Assembly (NCBI GenBank): GCA_029718625.1
Contig: CM056383.1
Coordinates: 22,359,930-22,423,929 of the forward strand
Reading direction: 5' to 3'
Length of the DNA: 64,000 nt
Source of the DNA: Synaphobranchus kaupii
Lineage: Eukaryota > Chordata > Actinopteri > Anguilliformes > Synaphobranchidae
The position numbers were made by a program, and so were the translations under genes. The notes under the pieces were generated by a model. It had not been told where the DNA came from, did not search any database, and worked only from the letters and a program-made list of their open reading frames with translations. How positions within the stretch are numbered: position 1 is the first letter of the stretch; every line of letters starts with the position of its first letter. Below are positions 12,181-64,000 of this stretch, piece by piece.

Positions 12181-13110
12181 ACCAAGGGGTCAAGACTGGG
12201 CTTTCATTTTGAAGCTCACTTCCTGGTTGGGCTGGGAGAGGCCATTGTGCCATTGCTCACTAGCGCCACTGCGGTTGGCTCCAGTATAGGTCTTTCACCA
12301 TGTAAGTCAATGGCATCAATGTGGTCAAAATACTCAGTCAATAAATTGTTCCTACAAAAAAAATGTAATTGCAATAGGTGCCTTTCCTTCATCTAATGCC
12401 TCTGCATGTGCTGATTTTTTAAAAATATTGTGTCGTTTGGACAGGGCATAGATTAGTCTCAGCCTCAGCCGCTTTGACGCACTTCGTACGCAGCGTTTGA
12501 TGCATAGGCTTGCATAAACTGGTCGGACTGTGGGAAACTGAGTCAGCAACTCATTGGCTAGCAGCATTGTCAATCACAGGAGTGTGTGCATATTTCCGGT
12601 ACGACGCGGTGTATTGGGTTTTATCAGTCCACCGGGAACAAGTTGTCCTAACTAATCGGTAGCTAGCGAATGCTGCGAATCCATCAAGAACAATGAGTGT
12701 TTCAGACCAAGACTAAAAGCTTAACGCTGGATTGAAGAAAGGTTTTGAAGTTCACATTTCTTCGGTGTGATGGACTGTTTTACTGGAGATCGCCGTGCCA
12801 TTTGTGTAAATCACATTTGTTTCAGGCGGGTATGTTCTTCTTGTAGCGCTGTTTCTGAATCAACCGTAGACGGTCTGTGGTTGGTTATATTGCATGTCAA
12901 TCAAATGCGCCATCTTGTAAAAGTGAGCGGCTTTTTACCACGTTAGGCAAGTCTGTGGACCAGACTTTGTGTTAATCACAAAGTCTGGCCTTTGCGAGAA
13001 TAGGCATAGATAGGTTCTATAGGGTTCTCACTGCCCTCACTCAGAGGGGGGAGACAACAATCATTGGTCTAAAATGCGGCCTGGCGTCTTGGGACCTTTA
13101 TACAGTCTAT
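12181..13110. repeat. Dispersed repeat, copy 1 (second copy at 45957-46402)
   Basis: The first about 260 bp (TCAAGACTGGGCTTTCATTT onward) is nearly identical to 45961-46215. Both copies end in TTTATACAGTCTATG (here about 13096-13110). The middle differs: about 650 bp here against about 185 bp in the other copy. The shared end and variable centre suggest a non-autonomous DNA transposon family. A perfect 12-bp stem (CCAGACTTTGTG, 12960-12971 with 12977-12988, 5-base loop) lies inside. Confidence 0.6.
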
Positions 13111-13910
13111 GCTTGGCACAGGGAGACACGCTGTATTAAGTCGATGGAGAACATCCCTTAGTAGCCTACCATGAACAAGCTGTTGTTTTGTGGACACAGT
13201 TCGTAACATAATAAATTGACTGCCTTGTCGCTCATCTTCAACATGTTTTGGTCGCTTTACGTGTAACGTTAGTTATAGCCTACGGTCTACAATGTTTGGG
13301 TCAATTACCTCAATTCGCACTGTCATTCTACTACAAACATGAACTTACATATTTTCAGTAAGCAGTTTGTTAGTATAGTTAGTCTCTTTAAGAGTTGTAC
13401 TTTAAAAAAAAAAAACACATGCTAAAACTCTTGCTTGAGCAGCCATCACAACAAATAGCCCAGCATTTATTGTAGGCAATGTACAAACATTTTGTCATAG
13501 AGGGTGGAATTGTCATAGAGGGTGGAATTCCTTTGTGATGTCACACTTCATGTGCGTGTGGGGAACACCAGACAGAAAATCATGAGTGAGGAAATTAATT
13601 TACTTCGAGTTCAGGTGTGGGAATGGGTGTGTCCATCTGACACAGCAAAGGCATGAAAAGAACACTCTGCTTACCTGAGTGGTGTAGGTGGAGCCTGGCA
13701 AGCCTACCAGAAACTACTCCTGGCACAGACAGGCCTATGACCCATATAGTTACTTTAAAAAAAAAAAAAAAGACTTCAAACACATTCTTTGCATTTCCTT
13801 TATTGAATAGATGATAATTTGTATTTAAATTGAACAATCCGATATTTAAGATGACTCCTAGGGCTAGAATTAGATTTTAGCATTCAAATTTGGGTTAGGG
13901 TTAGGAAAAT
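13111..13910. other. Intergenic, no gene recognised
   Basis: Contains an 18-bp direct duplication (GTCATAGAGGGTGGAATT, about 13494-13529) and A-rich tracts. No exon-like frame seen. Confidence 0.4.
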
Positions 13911-14039
13911 GGCACATTTCTTCAAATTAAAGCAAGATTACTTTTTATTTACATTTTTTAGTTTCAAAATAATAAAAAAAGGAAAAAGGTACTTTGTAAC
14001 TCCTCCTCGGGCAACTATAACAGCTTGCAAACACTTCCT

Positions 14040-14976
14040 TTAGCCAGCTAAGTGTCTTTCAATTCTTGCTTTTGGAATTTTTCCCCATTCTTCCTGGCAG
14101 AACCCCTCTAGCTCGGAAATATTCTTCGGCCTTCTTGCATGCATGGCATGTTTGAGATCTCTCCACAGATTTTCAATAATATTCAAGTCTGGGGACTGTG
14201 GTGGCCATTCCAAAACCTTCATCCATCTTTCCTGGAGGTACATCATGGTTGATTTCGAGATATACTTCGGATCATTGTCTTGCTGGAATACCCAAACTCT
14301 CTTCAACTTCAATGTCTAGACTGACTTTTGAACATTAGCCTCTAGAATTTCTTGATATTTGGTGGAATCCATTCTTAATTCCACCTGCATAATATTTCCT
14401 GTGCCCCCAACTGCCACACAACTCCAAAGCATAATGGATCCACCTCCATGTTTAATAGTTGGCAAGGTGTTCTTCTCTACAAATGCTTCACCCTTTTTTC
14501 TACAAACATACCTTCTTTGGTTGTGGCCAAGAAATTCAATTTTGGTTTTGTCAGTCCAAAGCACATTGTTCCAAAAACCTTCAGGCTTCTCAAGGTTTTC
14601 TTTTGCATACTTCAGATGCTTAAAGGCTTCTTTCTTGCACCTCTGCCATGTAGGTCTTTGTTGTTTAAAGTATGTTGTATTGTTGTCCTGTGAACAACTA
14701 GACCTGTGTCTGCTACTCTTTTTTCCAGCTCTTTTGTAGTGGTGTGGGTTCTTCTGAGCATGTCTCACCAGGTCTCAGGCCATTCTATCTGTAATTGTTC
14801 TTGGTCTTTCAGATCTTGCCTCGACTTCAACTGTTCCATTTATCTTCCATTTTCTGATAACGTTTCTGACAGTGGAAATAGGTAGTTTGAACGTTTCGTT
14901 TTTTGTAGCCTTCTCCTTGGTGGAAGGGAACTATCTTGATTTTGACATCCTTGGACAACTGTTTAGAGGAACCCAT
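14040..14976 (-). pseudogene. Tc1-family transposase relic (outer element)
   Basis: Starts at an ATG (14974-14976) reading MGSSKQLSKDV and ends at TAA (14040-14042), about 312 codons against about 340 for an intact Tc1 transposase. The catalytic DDE signature is recognisable: VLWTDKTKIEF (first Asp), FQQDNDPKY (second Asp) and SPDLNIIENLW (Glu). The frame is interrupted around 14313 and upstream of about 14768, so it is inactive. It would have encoded a DNA-binding plus DD34E-type transposase. Confidence 0.8.
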
Positions 14977-15036
14977 GGTTGTTAACACTAGACAGAACAG
15001 CCACCGCAGTCGGAAGCTTTAGAAGGCATGGAGTTA

Positions 15037-16634
<1,598 letters not shown>

Positions 16635-16847
16635 TATATGGAATTATATTCACTTGACTCATTGAAGCTCGAACGAGTAAATCACCTGGGCTAGGGCCTT
16701 AGTAATCATCTTTTTTTAAAAGTAACAAAGAATAATCCAAAAGGGTCCCCAGACTTTTGCACAGGGCCTTTTTCCTTTTTTTATTATTTTGAAACTAAAA
16801 AATTTAAATAAAAAGTAATGTTGCTTTAAAATTTGAAGAAATGTGTC

Positions 16848-17974
16848 ATGTTTAACTTTGCACCATTTTGAGGTCAGGTTAGATATTCATTGTAAAAGGC
16901 ATTTTGAGTGCATATTTGCATTACAATGTTGCATCCTCCGTCATTTAAAAAGTTCAAAAATATTCCAAAGACATAGAAATGAAGACATTTGAAAAGGATG
17001 GAACTGACAGATGAATTGGAAGAGCACCACCCACTGCCCCTATAACTTTGGGTACTACTGTCTGATGCTGTGCTCCCAAGAGTTCCTCTCTGATGTACGC
17101 GAGAACCCCACAAATTCAAGGTCTGGAATTTGGCAGGATGGTGGAAACCCAGAACTGTGGACATGGACGTTCTGTTCAACTCTGGAGCGTAAATCTTCTT
17201 ATGACGAGTTCCCATTTACAGTCTTTTTACGCAACAAACATACAATTTATAACATGGATACATGTATTCCATATATCCCAAATATTATGTGTGTCACATT
17301 TGATGATTAGTGTCTAAACGCTTATAATTATTTGAATATAATTGGATTGTAATCACACCTGGATGCAGCCTGCTTTCGGTCAGCAACAGATTTTAATGTA
17401 AACAACATTCTAATGACAAGTAACATCCGAAATGAGTGTGTGGTCGTTGTTAGGCACCCTGTTGCAGAGCTTCTCAGCAGGCCAGATAGAACACTGATGC
17501 AGCAAATAAGAGAAATGCAAGCTCGGTCTGAAATTATGTAGGAGATGGATGGACAACGTACTAAAAGTCAAGTGTAAACACAACCACATACATCAGCTAT
17601 ACAGAAATGCCGTTTTTCCAACTGTATCCGATACGATAAAGCTTTCCCCATTGCTGTATTCCTCTAAACCTATTGACTGCATAGTTTCTGAATGTGATTC
17701 TTAACACAACACAGTGACGATTTAGGCCTTGTTCAGTAGGACTGAGAACACTACCCATGATCCCCCACCCCACCCCTCCCTGTGTTGAAGCTGGACGGAG
17801 AGAGATGACCAACATGGGCTCATACAGGGAGCAAAGTGACACGAGGGCCAAAACCACAATGCCTCTTAATCCCCCTCAGCAATGAGTGTGCTGAAAACAG
17901 CATGAGGCCGGGGAATGGGGCACATGTGCACCCAGTTAGACACACATTCTGCTTTGTGCTCCAGTTATGTTTAA
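16848..17974. other. Intergenic, no gene recognised
   Basis: No similarity to a known protein was seen in any frame. A few open stretches of about 80-110 codons lack recognisable domains or splice context. Confidence 0.35.
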
Positions 17975-18370
17975 AAGGTGAGTTATCCACTGTGCCTGTA
18001 ACACTCAAACGGTTACTTTCCCATTGTGCCTGTAACATATCAACAGTTAGTTACCCACTCTGCCTTTAACATTTAGTCAGTTTCCCATGGTGTCGGTGAG
18101 TTAAATCGTTTGTTACCCACTCTGTCTGTAACATTTAAACGGTTGGTTTCCCCAATGCCTGTGACAGTTGAACAGTTAGTTACCCACTGTGCCTGTTACA
18201 TTTAAACTGACAGTCTCCCACTGTGCTTGTCATGTTTAAGCCATTAGGTTCCTAGTAAACAGCTACCCGTTACATTAAACAGTGCTACACAGTGTCTGTT
18301 GTGTTAAACAGAGAGTTTCCTGTTCAGTGTGTTACAGTACATTTAAATGGTCACACACTTTGCTTTTTAC
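17975..18370. repeat. Degenerate tandem repeat, unit about 40-45 bp
   Basis: Wording such as TTACCCACTCTGCCTGTAAC, then ATTTAAACGGTTAGTT, recurs about nine times with many substitutions. This is an old, diverged minisatellite. Period and copy number are by eye. Confidence 0.55.
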
Positions 18371-20125
18371 GTTTAAACGATCAGGTTAAATTTTTCTCCA
18401 GTGTGTCACGGTTCGATTCCCAAAACAGGGCTGGCCAGTATTCGTGCTGGGCCCATCTTTCCAAGTTGTACTGGGCACAAATGGGTTACGTACATGAAAA
18501 ATATAGATTGCTAGCGCATACAAAAAGTTCTGTTCCTTACACGTTTTAAAGGGCCAAACACCAAAGGTTCTGGAACCTGATTATTTTGTTCTGGTTTTTA
18601 TTATTAGTTTGTTCACCAAAGTGCAATTTACTGCAACAGAGCATTTACTTATTATTATTATTCCATTCGGTCCTGTTCCTGTTACATGATTTTATCTGTA
18701 CTAAACTGTACTACGTGTACGTACGTGTACGTAAGTTTTATTACAGTTAAGTATTTATTACAAACTTATTACTAAGTTTGTAACTTGGTGCCATTTTGAT
18801 ATCAATAATTCGGTACACAGACCGTTTTTAGGAACTGTGTTTTTAAACAGATGTATAAACAGTAAGCAAAACATCCACACAACAAATCTTGACTGTCAAT
18901 ATCTTAAAAATGTAGCAAATTAATCCTTGAACATTTTAGCTAAGGATACGCAATGCTCGAAAATCTCATTAGCCAATTTAGTTTTTTCTCCTCACACACC
19001 TTAGAACTTTCAGTTGTGAAGGGAAATGTACTGCTTCAAAAAAAAAAAAAACAATCAGCGTTGAGCAATTATTTTTTCTGCCATGATGTGCAAACTTGCA
19101 TTTTGGGAGAATTGTTGCTAGTTTTAGTTTTTGGCTTCATTCTCACGTGTGTCATGTATTCAGTGGAAACGACTGTGGTCATTTGGTGTTTGGCGCCCAG
19201 GGATTGCTGTTTGCAGTCTTATTTAAAGTGAGATTTTTTGAAACGCTTTTCCTGAAATGTGTTTTGGCTTAACAATGCCCTCAGCGTGACACAAAAACTT
19301 AAGCCGAAATGCGTCTGTTTGACTACGGGAGGAGAGTGATCCGTTATGAAAGTCAGAAGTTTACGCGGACTTTACTCTTGCCTCAGCACTTTATAAAAAT
19401 GTTTTTCTTGCATTTAAACTGTTACTAGTCATATACTTATTTCCAAATTTATAAATGTGAAATTAATTAAAAGAGTGTTATTTACAACTGTGCTGGAGGT
19501 CCGAGTCGTGGTGTCCGTTCTGCAGGGGACATTCACTTCGAGTTAGTCTTGGAATAAAATCATCCAGTGAAATTTGGACATCCTTCAGTGATTACACACA
19601 TCTGATACCTCAATTCCACAGGTCAGCCATGGAGAAATATCCCATACAAAAAACACTTTCCCCAAATGAACCTAAATGCACCTAACCTAAATTCCTGTCT
19701 GTTTGTCTCCTATCAGACCTGGTCTGCTGTTGTAATTCTTGTTCATCTTGTTTGTCTGATCGTTTTAATTGAGATCGTTCTTCTCACACTACGTGGTGGG
19801 GAGGGTTGAGTAGATTGACATGTCAATAAGTGACGGTGGTGTGAGGGTTGGATCTCAAGGGGTCATATAAATAAACATATGTATTAATAAAATGAAGCTG
19901 ATCTCCAAAGTAGGGTGGGGTAGGCGGTGAGGTTGGGGGGTTGTATGCCATTAAAAAATAAAGAAAGACTGGCAGCCCACCGAACAGATGCTCCACTGAT
20001 GGAAAATGTCAATGTCACTACTAAGTACTGGTCTCCAAAGATACCACTACAAAACTTTGTAAGATTACCTACCGTTGTTTACCTACTGTAGTATCTCAAT
20101 AAAATAGTATGGTTAATTTCATATA
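18371..20125. other. Intergenic, no gene recognised
   Basis: AT-rich unique-looking sequence. A short alternating tract (TACGTGTACGTACGTGTACG, about 18713-18732) is the only internal pattern noticed. Confidence 0.35.
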
Positions 20126-20388
20126 CAGTGCCCGCCATAATGTTTGGGACAAAGACATTTTTTCTTCTTGATTTAGCTCTGTACTACACTATCTTTGATT
20201 TGTATACAAACAATTCACACGTGCTTAAAGTGCAGATTCTCAGCTTTTATTAAAGGGTATTTTTATACAATTTGTTTTCACCATGTAAAAATGACTGCAG
20301 TTTTTATACATAACCCCCCCCCCCCGTTACAAGAGCTTTCAGTCTCTAGTCTTGATTCTAGGCCTTTGATTGCCTTTAGAGTCTGTCA

Positions 20389-20815
20389 TTGACATTTGTC
20401 TACATGAGGACCAGTGTTGTGCCAATTCAAGGAAGCCATTATGAGGTTGAGAAATCATTTAAATCAACTGTTTGGAACATCATTAATAAGAAAGAGAGTA
20501 CTGGCTCACTTGTCTTCATTTATGATGTAACTGCTGATAGCAGCAGCAGAATGAATTCTGAAGTGTACAGAAACATCTTGCTCAAGTTCAAACAAATTTC
20601 TCCAAACTCATTGGACGGTGTTTATCTTACAGCAAGACAATGATCCCAAACATACTGCAAAAGCAACAAAGGAGTTTTCCAAAAACTGTAAAATTCTTTA
20701 CTGGTCAAGTCAGTCACCCAATCTGAATCCAACTGAACATTCTTCATATGCTGAAGAGAAAGTGAGCTGGCGAAACAAGCAGGAGCTGAAGATGGCTGCT
20801 GTACAGGCCTGGTAG
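20389..20815 (+). pseudogene. Tc1-family transposase remnant
   Basis: The segment 20618-20815 reads LQQDNDPKHTAKATKEFSKN and SSQSPNLNPTEH, the second-Asp and Glu region of a Tc1 transposase. The upstream piece, 20389-20643, resembles the region just N-terminal to it in another frame. Most of the gene is missing, so it cannot be active. Confidence 0.75.
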
Positions 20816-21327
20816 AGCATCACCAGAGACGATAATCAGCACCTGGTGATGTCTATGGGTCACAGACTTCATGCAGTAATTGCATGCAAAGGATATGCGA
20901 CAAAATACTAAACATGACATAAAATTAATATGTCCCAAATATTATGGTACCCTGAAATGGGGGACTATGTATAAAAATTGCTGTAATTTCTACATGGTGA
21001 AACTAAAATGTAAAAAAATACCCGGTCACACTTTAAACGAAGTCGCCATATAAAAAGGCTTTATATAGCATAAAGCCTTCATAAACATGACATAATGACT
21101 TCATAAATCATACATAAGCAAATGTCATGATTCATAAAGGGTGACATAACACCTTCTTATGCAACATGTTATGCTAAATGTGACATAACCAACAATGTCA
21201 CTCGGCTAATGGCTAAACATTATACAGGGTGACATAAAACATACTTATGTAGGTGGTAAGGTGTAGTCACCCTTTATGAAGCATGACATTTGCTTATGCA
21301 TGATTTATTTCCTTCCATATCTGTCCT

Positions 21328-21396
21328 CCATTATCAACACCTTGTGTAAGTCGCTCTGGATAAGAGCGTCTGCTAAATGCCTGTAATGTAATGTAA
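21328..21396 (+). mobile_element. LINE/SINE 3' tail fragment
   Basis: Contains AAGTCGCTCTGGATAAGAGC then GTCTGCTAAATG and a TGTAATGTAATG repeat, the 3' tail shared by fish L2-type LINEs and their SINEs. Confidence 0.65.
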
Positions 21397-22272
21397 CACC
21401 TCCTTAACCTGTGGCTATGTTCTTGCTGTTTTCAAAACTGCCCGTGTTACCCCACTCCTTAAGAAACCTAGCTTAGACCCCTCTGATGTCAGAAACTATC
21501 ATCCTGTGTCTCTCCTGCCCTTCCTGTCCAAAGCTATTGAATGAGCTGCCCTTAACCAACTGTCTGTTTTTCTCCACCAGAACATTCTGCCCCTACAACT
21601 GGTCCAGAACGCGGCTGCTCGGCTTGTGTTCAACCACACAAAGTTCTCACACGTCACCCCCCTGCTGAGGTCACTCCACTGGCTGCTGGTCGTGGCCAGG
21701 ATCAGATTCAAAGTTCTGACCCTGGCCTACACTGCAGCCAAAAGGTCAGGCCCCTCCTACCTACAGGACTTAATCCAGCACTACGCTCCTGCTCGACCAC
21801 TTCGCTCTGCTGTTGCAGGGCGACTTGCACTTCCCTCTCTCCTTGTTAACGGCTCCCGCTCGTCCCGACTGCGGAGCTTTTCCACCCTAGCTCCCCAGTG
21901 GTGGAACGAACTCCACACTCTGCTGCGCTCAGCTGAAACACTGTCTGTTTTCTATCGTGGTCTGAAAACGCACTTTTTCAGACTCCACCTTAACTAAACT
22001 ACCTATATAGGGCCAATTCTATAGTACTTGCTTCCTGTTTTTTGCTTGTTTAATATTTAACCTGTGTTTCTTTTTATTTTTGGTTATTTTATAGTTCAGA
22101 ATGTATAGCTGACTGTATGTACTATTCATGTTCATTACTAAAGATAGCTCCTATGTTGTGAGAAAGTTGTGCTTTGTCGGATCTGCTTTGTAGTCGCGTC
22201 AATGACCTTCAATATGCACTTATTGTACGTCGCTTTGGATTAAAGTGTCTGCCAAATGATTGTAATGTAAAT
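21397..22272 (+). mobile_element. L2-type LINE fragment, 3' part of reverse transcriptase
   Basis: Translates in broken frames to reverse-transcriptase wording: DVRNYHPVSLLPFLSKAIE upstream, then LVQNAAARLVFNHTKFSHVT and ARIRFKVLTLAYTAAKRSG, ending FYRGLKTHFFRLHLN and a stop at about 21997. The tail ends in GTCGCTTTGGATTAAAGTGT and TGTAATGTAA. It is 5'-truncated and frameshifted. A sister fragment lies at 36487-37076. Confidence 0.8.
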
Positions 22273-22471
22273 TTATGAAGCCATTATGTCACGTTTATGA
22301 AGGCTATATGCTATAATTATATATGCTATATAAAGCCTTTATATGGAGACTTTAAACAAAGTGTGACCAAATACCCTCTGATAAAAGCTGAGAATCCGCA
22401 CTTTAACCACATCTGAATTGTTCGATTACAAATCTATGGAAAACTATGTCCAAACATTATGTAGGGCATGG

Positions 22472-23037
22472 TATTAAAAATGTGATTTTATTGTGCATTT
22501 AGTGAGACTGAAACCAAAATTTAAATGTAATGTATCAGTGACAGATCAAAAGATGCGTGTGTGTGTGTGTGGGGGGGGTTAGGACAATTCCAAGGCCCTT
22601 ACTGACGGGGGGCCTTAAAAAAATTGCGCTGTAATAGTGCAGAGATGGGGTGGCCTGTGGTGGTGGGGCCAAACGTGAGATCTTTTTATGGGGCCAAAAA
22701 TCCCTGGCGGCGCCCCTCTGTGTGCGTGTGTGTGTGTGTGTGAGCGTGTGTGAGTGCGCAAGAGAGAAAATACAGAGACCGTTTACTTTTTGAACACATA
22801 AAAGGAAATATATTTAAAAAAGTGTTCATACTGAAGAACTGCTTTATCATTAGCAGAGGAATTTACACAGGGCAGTCTGAAGTGAACAGTTTGTCATGTA
22901 CATAGGCTTTTTTGATACACAAACTGGTTCTTCATTTGCAAAGTGTTTCACTTTGCGCGACATGTGCACCCCTCCCCCCTTTGAAACAATTACACACAGA
23001 ATAAAAATCGCTGTTTTTTTTGTCCCCGTTGATTAAA
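22472..23037. other. Flank between the Tc1-like element and the CASK 3' UTR
   Basis: Contains short TG-rich microsatellites (22556-22570 and 22720-22760) and AT-rich sequence; no gene. A TTTATT (22487-22492) is a - strand AATAAA and could end a longer CASK transcript. Confidence 0.35.
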
Positions 23038-24125
23038 TTTAATTAAAACATTAATACTCTCAGACGACACGTTTCTGAAATGGTGAATCTGGAACAGTCT
23101 CTTTCTCCCCCCCTCTTGTTCTTACGACAAATTAAATCGAGACAATTTTACAAACACATCTCACAACATGGCTGATAAAAATCGGTTCATTTAGAAAGTT
23201 GCCCAGAATGGAAGGGATGTGCATAGGTGTCATTCCCTCTTCTCTTCCCCCTTGGGTGAGTCGTTCCTCTTTTTTTTTCTTTCTCTTTTCCAAATAAAAG
23301 GAATGTTCTCTGCTGTAGATAACAGTATTTTAACACTGATAACACAGACAGCATGTAAGCTTTCAGAATGACCACATGCATGAGACCTCATTCAAATCTC
23401 TAAAACATTTATGTATTCATTTAGAGAGACAGTATCTATGCAGGGGGAGGCATTAGCAATTGTGCAAACCAGGAAGCGCGCGCGCACGCACGCGCACACA
23501 CGCACACAAACAACACGCATACGTACGCACAATGAAGAAGCTCGTACTTACAAACGAACAAAAGAAAGGATTCTATCAAAAGAAAGTAAACGTGACCGTA
23601 GTGCTTAATGCTGTGGTTAACGAAACAGAGGTTTAAATAAATACAAGAACAGGTAATTGGGTCAGAAAGAAGACACCGTAGTGTTTATGTGCTTTTCATT
23701 CTTGTCTATAGAGGTGGTACCCACAGGCAGCAGTGCAGAGAGAGGTTACCTTTCCCAACGTGAAGAAGCACGATACCCACGAAGACGAGGACACGGTTAA
23801 GGGCACAGTCCGACGTCTCTCTCTCTCTCTCTCCATGCCAGTTACTGCTCTTAGATACTGTCCCTTTAAAACCAAAAGTCTAGAAAAATGTTGTCTCCTA
23901 GCTATAAGGACATGACAATATTTAAATTTTTATACAACACTACGTCTAGGTAGTCTTTGAGGGGGGGAGGAGGGGGGGGGGGGGCGGAGTCTGAGTGTCT
24001 GAGGCTCTTCCAGGGAATTTAAGTTCTGTAGAGATGCATTGCAAAGAAATGGGGCTGGGCATGGCGGACAGGGGTGGGGCCAGGGTGGAGAGTGGACGGG
24101 GCTGGAAGGTGACGGGGGGCCAGGT
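23038..24125 (-). other. Probable CASK 3' UTR
   Basis: Follows the CASK stop codon. A - strand ATTAAA at 23038-23043 is a candidate polyadenylation signal; the real end is unknown. C-rich sequence on the sense strand (G-rich at about 23959-23985 on +) and a (CT)n run near 23815-23832 lie within. Confidence 0.4.

Positions 24126-64000
<39,875 letters not shown>

Larger units (their letters stand above)
21027..22367. mobile_element. Palindromic MITE inserted in the Tc1 element, split by L2 sequence
   Basis: GGTCACACTTTAAACGAAGT at about 21024-21043 is mirrored by ACTTTAAACAAAGTGTGACC at about 22348-22367. Inward, AAAGGCTTTATATAGCATA mirrors TATGCTATATAAAGCCTTTA. The element was then interrupted at about 21310-22275 by LINE sequence. 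Confidence 0.65.
20126..22471 (+). mobile_element. Third Tc1-like transposon, internally deleted and invaded
   Basis: TA (20124-20125) precedes CAGTGCCCGCCATAATGTTT. The far end (about 22450-22471, before TA 22472-22473) is the reverse complement of the same sequence with a few changes. Internal inverted matches (GCAGATTCTCAGCTTTTAT near 20230 and its complement near 22383) extend the terminal repeat to about 130 bp or more. A transposase remnant lies on the + strand (20389-20815). The interior from about 21027 is occupied by other repeats. Confidence 0.8.

Overview
This is a vertebrate nuclear window, almost certainly from a ray-finned fish. It has GT-AG introns, several Tc1/mariner transposons including one with Sleeping Beauty-like ends, L2-type LINE 3' ends with the tail common in fish genomes, hAT and piggyBac-type remnants, and abundant (CA)n repeats. 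The species cannot be fixed from sequence alone. Only two host genes can be supported, and they lie tail to tail. On the + strand (2731-4145) is the large coding exon of NYX, encoding nyctalopin, the leucine-rich-repeat protein of the retinal ON-bipolar synapse. On the - strand (63697 down to 24126) are the last 16 coding exons of CASK, the MAGUK scaffold. The same NYX(+)/CASK(-) order is known from human Xp11.4, so this is an old linkage.

Layout. 1-2730: sequence upstream of the NYX exon; no first exon recognised. 2731-4145: NYX, then an AT-rich 3' UTR to about 4985. 6108-11933: a large imperfect inverted repeat with roughly 2 kb arms, containing palindromic MITE-like units, a strong hairpin and two tRNA-like stretches. 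12181-13110: a dispersed repeat with a second copy at 45957-46402. 13911-16847: a degenerate Tc1-like transposon carrying a Sleeping Beauty-like Tc1 element (15037-16634) inserted inside it. 20126-22471: a third Tc1-like element broken by a MITE, which is itself broken by L2 sequence. From about 23000 to the end: the CASK 3' UTR, coding exons and introns.

CASK reads from the first L27 domain through the second L27, PDZ, SH3 and guanylate-kinase domains to the stop. The exons that would encode the CaMK-like domain lie beyond position 64000. All 16 exons have GT/AG borders and compatible phases. The single exception to a clean frame is one extra base in a C6 (sense G6) run at 47800-47805 in a PDZ exon: a sequencing or assembly error, or a real frameshift.

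The CASK introns are rich in tandem DNA. There is about 1.5 kb of a 12-bp G-run minisatellite in the last intron, about 1 kb of a 25-bp palindrome-containing minisatellite filling the PDZ intron, and about 630 bp of CTCA/CTCG/CTCT repeat beside an SH3-GK hook exon. An 18-base G run sits at intron position +7 of one donor, and one acceptor has UG repeats in place of a pyrimidine tract. I found no convincing third gene and no prokaryote-like system. The most unusual content is the inverted-repeat complex and the repeats placed against CASK splice sites.
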